Assembly: GCA_033002965.1 (NCBI GenBank)
Contig: JAURVB010012310.1
Span: 62,001-126,000 of the forward strand
Length of the DNA stretch: 64,000 bases
Direction: 5' to 3'
DNA from: Piper betle
Lineage: Eukaryota; Streptophyta; Magnoliopsida; Piperales; Piperaceae
The translations under genes and the position numbers were made by a program. Under the pieces are notes generated by a model, which was not told where the DNA came from, did not search any database, and worked only from the letters and a program-made list of their open reading frames with translations. Every line of letters begins with the position of its first letter. Within the stretch, counting starts at the first letter, position 1. Of this stretch, positions 56,098 to 64,000 are shown piece by piece.

Positions 56098-57575
56098 TTG
56101 TAGCGACCCGCCATTTTTCACAATATTGTGGGCCTAGCTGGCTAGGCGTTACTTGAAATTAAACCAAACCAACCCGGTAACAACCGGCCCTAACCGGTCC
56201 GGGCGTTACTTATATACTACATGATTTCTATTAAACCATAAGTATGACTCATTCAAAGTAAATTATGGTTAGTCTAGACATAATAATAATAGTCCCACAG
56301 TCTTAAATTGTTTCCCAAAACCACATATATAATACAAGAACATAAAAGGAAGTCCAATTTATTATCCATTCTTCTACCCTGAGTTCGTAAAAGAACTACC
56401 AACCATACTTTTATTCTTCCTTAGGTGAGCTGAAATCAAACAATTTTGATTAGCCTACACACCCATGTCAGGATCAAGCTCAATGTAGTTCTATAGGCTC
56501 TCAGGTCATTCTGACATTAAAAGTTGGTCTCCCAATTCATTCTGAGATTAGGTGGTCTCCCAGGTCATTCTGAGATTAGTCATTATTGGCTGTTAGGTCT
56601 ATTCTGACATGTCCATTACTGGCTGTCAGGTCCATTCTGACATATCCATTTTTGGCTGTCAGGTCCATTCTAACATATCCATTATTGGCTGTCAGGTCCA
56701 TTCTGACATATCTTTTTTTGGCTGTCAAGTCCATTCTGACATGTCCATTTTTTTGTCGTCAGGTCCATTCTGACATGTCCATTTTAGGCTGTCAGGTCCA
56801 TTCTGACATATCTATTTTTGGCTGTCAGGTCCATTCTGACATGTCCATTTTTTGGCTGTCAGGTCCATTCTGACATGTCCATTTTTTTGGCTGTCAGGTC
56901 CATTCTGACATGTCCATTTTGGCTGTCAGGTCCATTCTGACATGTCCATTATTGGCTGTCAGGTCCATTTTGACATTTCCATCAACAAAACAACTAAGAA
57001 ATTCAAAGAATTCGACCAATTCTTGCCAATCGAAGGATGAAGCAAAACAACACACCCACAACAAAACAAACAGCCGACCCCAAAGACTCGCAGCAGTTCA
57101 TACCGAGCAGTCGACAAGAACCCCATGCATAAGACAATAGGGATCTAGCAACTTAGCAGGGCATCTCCAACAAACCTTGCATGCAAGAATCCTAATGGAA
57201 ACAACTAAGATGAGGGGCAAAATACTCACGTAGAAATGGGGAGGTCGCCTGGGACGGAGAGGAGGCAAGGAGAATTTGACGGCTAGGAAAAAGTTTTTCT
57301 CCCCCTCTAACGATCCTCTCCTCCTCCATATATATACACTTCAACCATTCCCTCCATTAAATTCTCATACCCCATCATTCATAGGTATTTCCTAGGTTCA
57401 ACGAGCCCCTGCATTAAATTCTCACACCCCATCACCCATTAATGAATAGGTATTTTCTAGGTGACCTTAAGTCGAACCATGACCGGTCGACTTCATAACC
57501 AACCATATCAGTTCATCGATATTTATTTCATAATATTTAGGTTCGAGTCTTGTAATAAAAATTATGGTTTTTACA
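56098..57575 (-). mobile_element. Long LTR related to LTR-A, minus strand
   Basis: Plus-strand ends are TGTAGCGACCCGCC and GGTTTTTACA. The primer site (minus sense TGGTATCAGAGC, about 56083-56094) adjoins the CA end, so this is a 5' LTR on the minus strand. It carries the modules of LTR-A but a different minisatellite. Its end block is the one seen at 736-789. Confidence 0.8.
56490..56990 (+). repeat. Minisatellite in the 56098 LTR
   Basis: About a dozen units of roughly 32-35 bp, TGGCTGTCAGGTCCATTCTG followed by ACATGTCCATTTT, preceded by three units of the LTR-A type (CCAATTCATTCTGAGATTAG). The junction of the two repeat types near 56580 suggests one evolved from the other. Confidence 0.92.
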
Positions 57576-58436
57576 ATCATGTAGCGACCCGGCACAAAGT
57601 ACAATGTAATGGGCCTAAGTCATTTCTTTAAAATGGTTAACCCAAGTTAAAGATCTATAGTCCATTCTCACTGATAAACAGGATCTTCTCCAAGTAGGTA
57701 TTAGATGTGGGATTAAGTTGACGGATCATCTTGCCAATCGAAGGATGAAGCAAAACAACACACCCACAACAAAACAAACAGCCGACCCCAAAGACTCGCA
57801 GCAGTTCATACCGAGCAGTCGACAAGAACCCCATGCATAAGACAATAGGGATCTAGCAACTTAGCAGGGCATCTCCAACAAACCTTGCATGCAAGAATCC
57901 TAATGGAAACAACTAAGATGAGGGGCAAAATACTCACGTAGAAATGGGGAGGTCGCCTGGGACGGAGAGGAGGCAAGGAGAATTTGACGGCTAGGAAAAA
58001 GTTTTTCTCCCCCCTCTAACGATCCTCTCCTCCTCCATATATATACACTTCAACCATTCCCTCCATTAAATTCTCATACCCCATCATTCATAGGTATTTC
58101 CTAGGTTCAACGAGCCCCTGCATTAAATTCTCACACCCCATCACCCATTAATGAATAGGTATTTTCTAGGTGACCTTAAGTCGAACCATGACCGGTCGAC
58201 TTCATAACCAACCATATCAGTTCATCGATATTTATTTCATAATATTTAGGTTCGAGTCTTGTAATAAAAATTATGGTTTTTACAATCATGTAACGACCCG
58301 GCACAAAGTACAATGTAATGGGCCTAAGTCATTTCTTTAAAATGGTTAACCCAAGTTAAAGATCTATAGTCCATTCTCACTTATAAACAGGATCTTCTCC
58401 CAGTAGTAGATGTGGGATTAAGTTGAGGGATCTCAC
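57021..58436 (+). repeat. Tandem duplication, 708-bp unit
   Basis: Starting at TCTTGCCAATCGAAGGATGA, unit 1 (57021-57728) and unit 2 (57729-58436) are almost identical. Each comprises the tail of the long LTR and one TRIM LTR. Differences are single bases (for example one extra C near 58013). The TRIM LTR end of unit 1 resembles LTR2 of the downstream TRIM more than the LTR in unit 2. Confidence 0.92.
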
Positions 58437-58729
58437 AATCCACTCACCTTAGGAAATTTAGTCCTCAAAATTCCTATACTTGGCCCGTTGCTAGCCCTAG
58501 CCCATGACTTTTCTGGCCTGTGACCGGCAGCCTAGCCAATGTCCCTAGTCCAACCAAGTTTGCTCTGATACCATTTGTAACGACCCAGCCCAAAGTGAAA
58601 CGTAATGGGCCTAAAGTCATTTTTTAAAATGGTTAACCCAAGTTAAAGATCTATAGTCCATTCTCACTGATAAGCAGGATCTTCTCCAAGTAGGTATTAG
58701 ATGTGGGATTAAGTTGACGGATCTCACAT
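58289..58729 (-). mobile_element. Complete TRIM, minus strand, 441 bp
   Basis: LTRs 58289-58437 and 58576-58729 (TGTAACGACC...GATCTCACA on the plus strand) flank a 138-bp interior. The primer site (minus sense TGGTATCAGAGC, 58564-58575) and a purine-rich tract (minus sense AAGGTGAGTGGAT) sit at the expected interior ends. There is no coding region. Confidence 0.9.
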
Positions 58730-58733
58730 AGCA

Positions 58734-59395
58734 TCATCCCATACGGTGGTTAGGGGAGTGCCCAAGGGCGGGCAGGGTTAGCAGACCCGGGCGAGCGAGG
58801 TGAGCTTCCAAAGCCAGTGCCACCGGTAGTCCAACAAGTGTTGGCACCAGCTGTTGATGATAGTGACCGTTACACTGTGGAAAAGTTCAGGAAGAATGGA
58901 GCTGAGGTATTTATTGGAGGGATCGATCCAATAAAGGCGGAGAGCTGGATAGACATTACCGAAAAAGCATTTAGGGCTCTATTTGTGCCCCACCGCCATC
59001 AAGTGAGGTTGGCAACATGCATGCTTCAGGAGGAAGCATCTTACTGGTGGAAATCCATGGAAAAAACCACATTCCATCGACGTGAGATTTCTTCCATCAC
59101 GTGGGCAGAATTTGTGGCAGCTTTCAAAGGACAATATTTTCTAGAGCCCGTTGTCCAGAAGAAAGCACTAGAGTTCGCCATTGACCTAGCACCTGGAATA
59201 ACACCAATTTCTAAAGCACCATACCGCATGGCTCCAGCAGAACTCAAGGAGTTAAAGAGTCAACTAGAAGAGTTGTTGCAGGTAGGTTTCATCCGACCAA
59301 GTACTTCACCCTGGGGAGCCCCCGTTCTTTTTGTGAAGAAGAAGGACTGGATCACTTCTGGCTGTGTATTGACTATCGACAACTCAATCAAGTGA
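58734..59395 (+). pseudogene. Tekay-like Gag fused to the start of RT, protease deleted
   Basis: The capsid part reads [34 protein letters not shown] and [13 protein letters not shown]. Within one frame it jumps to the RT opening ([40 protein letters not shown]). The rest of Gag, the zinc knuckle and protease, normally some 300 or more residues, are deleted. A 1-nt deletion after VKKKD (about 59348) shifts the frame just before the CIDYRQLN block. Confidence 0.85.
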
Positions 59396-60156
59396 CAGTC
59401 AAGAATCGGTACCCCTTACCGAGGATTGATGACTTGTTTGATCAGCTAAAAATAGCTGGAGTATTTTCTAAGATAGACTTGCGGTCTGGTTATCACCAGT
59501 TGCGAGTAAAGGAGTTAGACATACAGAAAACAGCTTTTCAAACACGATATGGACATTATGAGTTTCTAGTCATGCCTTTTGGTCTAACAAATGCACCAGC
59601 GGCCTTTATGTCACTCATGAACACAGTATTTCACGCATACTTGGACAAGTTTATCATCGTGTTTGTGGACGACATTCTGGTCTATTCAAATATTGAAGAA
59701 GAGCATGTGAAGCACCTGTCCATTACTCTTCAAGTTCTGAGAGGAAATCAATTGTTTGCCAAATTCTCAAAGTGTGACTTCTGGTTGAAGGAGGTAAACT
59801 TCCTTGGTCATATTATCTCAAAGGCTGGAGTTGCAGTGGATCCATCAAAAGTGAAAGCAGTCACTGATTGGCCACAACCTAAGTCAGTCATTGACATTCG
59901 AAGCTTTCTTGGTTTAGCGGGTTACTACAAGAAATTCATTAAAGACTTCTCTTTAGTAGCATCGCCGATGACCAAACTCACAAGGAAGGGAGTCAAGTTC
60001 GACTGGAGTAGTAAGTGTGAGGAGAGTTTCCAGTCTATAAAGAAGATTCTAGCAACTGCTCCAGTCTTGACACTGCCAAATGGTAATGAAGGATTCGTAG
60101 TCTTCAGTGATGCGTCCCTGTTGGGTTTAGGATGTGTCCCTATGCAGGGGAGGTAA
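59392..60156 (+). pseudogene. Tekay-like reverse transcriptase
   Basis: RT copies the element RNA into DNA. The frame runs from [18 protein letters not shown] through [31 protein letters not shown], the catalytic FVDDILVYS (Asp-Asp intact) and [11 protein letters not shown] to the beginning of RNase H ([13 protein letters not shown]), then stops. The RT palm is intact over 230 residues, but the protein is broken on both sides. Confidence 0.9.
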
Positions 60157-60763
60157 AGTGGTCCCTGTTGGGCTTGGAACTGGCAGCAGTGGTTTTTGCC
60201 CTGAAGATTTGGAGACACTACTTGTATGGAGCCCAGTTCAAAGTCTTCACTGACTACCAGAGTTTGAAGTATATCTTCACCCAGAATGACCTTAACCTTC
60301 GGCAAAGGCGGTGGATAGAATATTTGAAAGACTACGACTTCCAAGTCTTAGACCATCCAGGGAAAGCGAAAGTGGTAGCAGACACGTTGAGTCAGCAGGG
60401 CAAAGTGGACAAAGGTCATCAACTAGTTAGACTGTGGGCTATGTCAGCAGAAGTGGTGGCTATCAACCTTGTGGAGCAACTAACAGGGTTACCGGCAAAT
60501 TTGGTTATTTCCAACGATTTGGTTGATCGTGTTAAGCTAGCACAAATGGGTGATGAGGAGCTGAATGAAATGTTGGACAAAACTCCTGGCATTGTAGCTA
60601 ATTCCAATAGTGTGATCAGATTTAGAGGATGGTTGTGTATACCCAAGGGTGATGCACTGAGGCAAAATATTTTGGAGGAGGCTCATCGCTCAAAGTTCTT
60701 GATACACCTTGGAGTTACTAAAATGTATCAGGATTTAAAGCGAACCTACTAGTGGATTGGGAT
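60157..60763 (+). pseudogene. Tekay-like RNase H remainder and integrase zinc-binding start
   Basis: The frame continues in RNase H after a deletion of about 30 residues (LELAAVVFALKIWRHYLYG, KVFTDYQSLKYIF, RRWIEYLKDYDFQVLDHPGK). The linker and the integrase N-terminal region follow (LEEAHRSKFLIHLGVTKMYQ). It ends at the LTR-A insertion at 60764. The deletion lies between two near-identical CTGTTGGGYTTRG motifs (60118 and 60163). Confidence 0.88.
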
Positions 60764-63700
60764 TGTAACGACCCGCCCGAACCGGACCGGGTGTTACTTA
60801 AAAATATAGTTAATGTAAATGTAACCTTCCAGAACATGAATTTAAATACAGCAAATAGTCTTGCAACATATAATATAAATCATAACAATAAATCATGTTC
60901 TCTAAAATTTAAAATAACCGTCCCACAATCTCGGACCGTTTCCCATAGCCACATTTATAACACAAAAGAATAATAAGAAAGTCCAACTTTATTATCAATT
61001 CACCATATCTGGGTTGGTAAAAGAACCACCAACCACACTTCTATTCTTTAATCCAAAGCTGCTCACCTGTGGAGGTAATTTCGCGTTAGTGATAAAACCA
61101 CTAAGCCGCATAATTAAATGAAACAAGTCAATATAATCCCTATTATCATTTCACTCATTTTTATTATTATTATTACACAAGTAAAGAGTAATTATCCCTC
61201 AGGTCATTCTGAGATTAGTAATTTGTCTCTCAGGTCATTCTGAGATTAGTAAAAGTCGACTCCCAGCTCATTCTGAGATTAGAAAACGTCTCCCAGCTCA
61301 TTCTGATATTAGGTGGTCTCCCAATTCATTTTGAGATTAGTCATGGTCTCCCAGTTCATTCTGAGATTAGAAATTGTCTCCCAGCTCATTCTAAGATTAG
61401 GTGGTCTCCCAATTCATTTTGAGATTAGTCATGGTCCCCAATTTATTTTGAGGTTAATCATGGTCTCCCAGTTCATTCTGAGATTAGAACATTGTCTCCC
61501 AGCTCATTCTGAGATTAGGTGGTCTCCCAATTCATTTTGAGATTAGTCATGGTCTCGTAGCTCATTTTGAAATTAGAACATTGTCTCCCAGCTCATTTTG
61601 AAATTAGAACATTGTCTCCTAGCTCATTCTGAGATTAGGTGGTTCCCCAATTCATTTTGAGGTTAGTCATGGTCTCCCAGTTCATTTTGAGATTAAAAAT
61701 TGTCTCCCAGCTCATTCTGAGATTAGGTGGTCCCCCAATTCATTTTGAGGTTAGTCATGGCCTCCCAGTTCATTCTGAGATTAGAAAATTGTTTCCCAGC
61801 TCATTATGAGATTAGGTGGTCCCCCAATTCATTTTGAGGTTAGTCATGGTCTCCTAGTTCATTATGAGATTAGAAAATTGTCTCTTAGCTTATTCTGAGA
61901 TTAGAAATTGTCTCCCAGCTCATTCTGAGATTAGGTGGTCTCCTAATTCATTTTGAAATTAGTCATGGTCTCCTAGTTCATCCTGAGATTAGTGCCGACA
62001 AGGCTACCGGTTTGGGAAAATACAACATTTTATATAGTTATACCAGTTTGGGGAAGTACAACATTTTATATAATTATACAAATTTGTGGAAAATACAACA
62101 TTTCAAATAATTATACGGACAATACAACATTCCAAATAATTATACGGACAATATAACATTTCAAATAATTATACAGACACACACAGTAATTTTAAAGGTG
62201 CAGCCCCGTGTCGGACTGAGTCAATTCCTTGACCCCGATTACGTTACAATGCATGGTGGTCGAATCTGGGCTCAGGCCGACCAGGGCTGCCAGCAATGGA
62301 AAGTATAACATTTCAGATGATTATATAGACCTGGATATTTCGAACTCGCCGCTGCGACCAATGATACTAATTTGAACGAGAATATAAAATTATACATAAG
62401 TATAATTTTATTTGAGTAGGAATGCATGCAACTAAATATCTAATATATATATCATTTCCAAAAATATTAAATATTAAATTATCAACAAATCTAGTGAGAT
62501 AATTAATTATTCCTCTGACATAATCATTTAAGTTCTACTTCACATTTTAAATTAATTATCTAAATCATAATTAATTCTTAACAATTGATAAAATAATTAT
62601 TAATAATAAACAAGTATTTAATTTTCCTTTGCAATGATAATTACTTAACCCCGATCTTGATGATTTAGTTTACCATTATAATTTTTAATCGCTACTATTA
62701 TTTAGAGCAATTTAATTAATTAAGTTGTTCGATTAAATTATCAAAAATATTTTGTATTATTCAAAAACATTATTAATACAATTATTTTAAATTATTCGAC
62801 TCAATAAAGTTTCGAACTTTATTTATTTTCATTATTCTCTTTAGGTTGGACGCTAGTGATTGCTACCCGACTATAGTTTAATAACACATTTTCAATATTA
62901 GTTACTCGTTATTAAAATAATCACTTTATTTACCTAATATTAAATTTAATATGGTAAAGGTAAAATCTTTATTTTATTAATCACTTATAACCATCCGATT
63001 TAATTTAATCGGTTGTATTAGGCCGATTAATTATCGACCGTTTATCATTACCGTATTTTTATTACTTATGTCCATGTCAACTTCGTCTAATAATTAATTA
63101 GTTTAGTAACTTTAACCCATAACCCAATAAAATAATTATTTTTAAAGATTTATTACAAGTTCAAATTATTTTTAACTCAAGTAAGTATCGAGTCTGGTGT
63201 TATTTACGAGTTGGTATTATTATTTAACTCGAGTTGTGTTGAGTGAAGCATTATTTACAAGTTTGCCACCCAAGGTAATTTTCTTCTTCTTCCCCGGCAT
63301 GCTCTGTTCCCGTCTCCAGGTGCCCTCCAGCCGTGGCCGCCGACCACCTCCAATAGCCGTCCATTATCGCCGTTCAGCTCCGCCATGCTGTTTCAATGTC
63401 ATCTCGGCCAAGTCCAGCCGCCTTACAACCGCGGCGACGCGTGCATCGCTTGCCAGCGGTGCTCTCGTGTCACCGATTCCACCGCCGGCGAGCGTTGCCA
63501 CCTCAATTGCGTAGTCGGCTTGACACCCTCGACCTCCTATCGACGTTCCCGGGGCCTGATTTCAACCCGTCGCCACTCAGGACGGCCAGACTTCTTCACC
63601 CACAGTTGCGCCTCTGTTTTGCCGGTCGTCCTTTGTTTTTGCCCATTTACCACCCCTGGCTGGCATCCACGCACATGAGATCGACCCTACAGTGATCGAC

Positions 63701-64000
63701 GAAGAGAGTAGGATCATCTCCTGACGTCAGAACGGCCGTCACCACTGATTCCCGGCGAGGCTTGCCCGTGCTTGCCCATCTCGCCAAAACAGGAACTCGT
63801 TGGCAAATTTTAGTTTCTTTCTTGGTTATTTTAAACTTTAATCTTCATGATTATAAAGCTTATTATCAAATTAAAATATGCATACAAGAAAATTAAGAAG
63901 AGGGAGATAGGAAGAATACCTAAGCAAGGAAGAAACACCGGCAAGGAAGAGGAGAACTAGGTGGCTAGGGTGAAGAAGACGCCCCTGCACCGGTATGTGA
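60764..64000 (-). mobile_element. Long LTR (LTR-A), minus strand, running off the window
   Basis: The reverse complement of 28603-32100 over its length, beginning TGTAACGACCCGCCCGAACC. Landmarks are inverted: GGACCGTTTCCCATAGCCAC near 60935, the CGCGTTAGTGAT module near 61081, a minisatellite 61195-61995, the CCCGTGTCGGACTGAG module near 62205 and a GC-rich block 63290-63780. From the 3.5-kb length of its partner about 260 bp should lie beyond the window. It is inserted in the integrase gene of the Tekay-like element. Confidence 0.88.
61195..61995 (-). repeat. LTR-A minisatellite, inverted copy
   Basis: Units of CCCAGCTCATTCTGAGATTAG alternate with CCCAATTCATTTTGAG variants, each about 24-35 bp. 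It is the inverted counterpart of 30790-31670, with a different number and order of variants. Confidence 0.92.

Larger units (their letters stand above)
55921..58729 (-). mobile_element. Composite insertion: TRIM plus long-LTR sequences, perfect TSD
   Basis: TAGCA lies directly on both sides (55916-55920 and 58730-58734). On the minus strand the order is TRIM LTR (58729-58576), short interior, TRIM LTR (58437-58289), long LTR with minisatellite (duplicated tail, 57575-56098), initiator-Met primer site, then an LTR-A end (about 56086-55921). This repeats the TRIM then long-LTR order seen at 28034-32100. Confidence 0.75.
55370..60763 (+). mobile_element. Tekay-like Ty3/gypsy element with TRIM-type 5' LTR, interrupted
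   Basis: The 5' LTR is 55370-55522 (TATAAGATCCC...GGGTCGTTATA). It is followed by the primer site TAGTATCAGAGC and gag from 55687. The interior is interrupted by 55921-58729 (TSD TAGCA on both sides) and resumes with gag-RT-RNase H-integrase start, broken at 60763 by the LTR-A insertion. The RT sequence ([29 protein letters not shown]) is of the Tekay/Del chromovirus type. Confidence 0.75.

Noticed and set aside
1..64000. tRNA, rRNA or 5S-like genes within the TRIM LTRs
   Set aside because: I compared the TRIM LTR with the idea of a Cassandra-type element carrying 5S sequence, and saw no 5S promoter boxes. No cloverleaf tRNA gene was recognised anywhere; tRNA matches are only primer sites.

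Overview
The window is nuclear DNA of a flowering plant, probably a dicot. The evidence is a two-exon ankyrin/PGG-domain gene with GT-AG splice sites and dense, nested LTR retrotransposons of plant lineages (Athila, chromovirus-type Ty3/gypsy, Ty1/copia, TRIM-like) plus a CACTA-type MITE. I see no bacterial genes, rRNA, tRNA or CRISPR. The species cannot be named from the sequence alone.

Layout. 1-3.7 kb: pieces of long LTRs, one carrying a 171-bp-period minisatellite. 3.7-7.7 kb: a decayed Athila element with recognisable gag and protease, joined to an inverted piece of its own LTR type. 8.0-10.7 kb: a gutted minus-strand LTR element (LTR-B) and a 538-bp LTR. 10.7-12.5 kb: probable original upstream flank of the gene at 25.4 kb. 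12.5-25.35 kb: a minus-strand gypsy element with 365-369-bp LTRs, itself broken by three insertions: a TRIM-like element full of tandem repeats (12963-15253), a chimeric retroelement carrying a permuted ribosomal protein S2 pseudogene (17648-21283), and a 1.9-kb unknown insert (about 21922-23800). This nest lies 86 bp upstream of the ATG of the ankyrin/PGG gene (25439-27168), which has a 2-nt deletion near its 3' end.

27.2-38.6 kb (block A) and 50.4-55.4 kb (block B) are two copies of one ancestral segment: gene 3' end, CACTA MITE, and a stretch with two divergent TATA boxes. Block A was later split by a TRIM/long-LTR composite (28034-32100) and by a solo LTR with a perfect TSD (32516-34151).

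38.9-48.7 kb is a head-to-tail Athila-derived array, LTR-internal-LTR-internal-LTR-partial internal, with a repeat period near 4.09 kb. Two internal regions keep the same 395-codon open frame, although the capsid, protease and nearly all of pol are gone. The third is cut off by a truncated LTR.

55.4-60.8 kb is a Tekay-like gypsy element that begins with an LTR of the TRIM type. It was interrupted by a second TRIM/long-LTR composite with a perfect TSD (TAGCA). 60.8-64 kb is a minus-strand copy of the long LTR (LTR-A), running off the window.

The genes do not form a pathway. The story is layered transposition, microhomology deletion and inter-element recombination around one host gene and its partial duplicate. 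The most interesting signals are the open-frame Athila mini-element array, the recurring TRIM plus LTR-A composites, the long-LTR family with exchangeable minisatellites, and the permuted S2 pseudogene.
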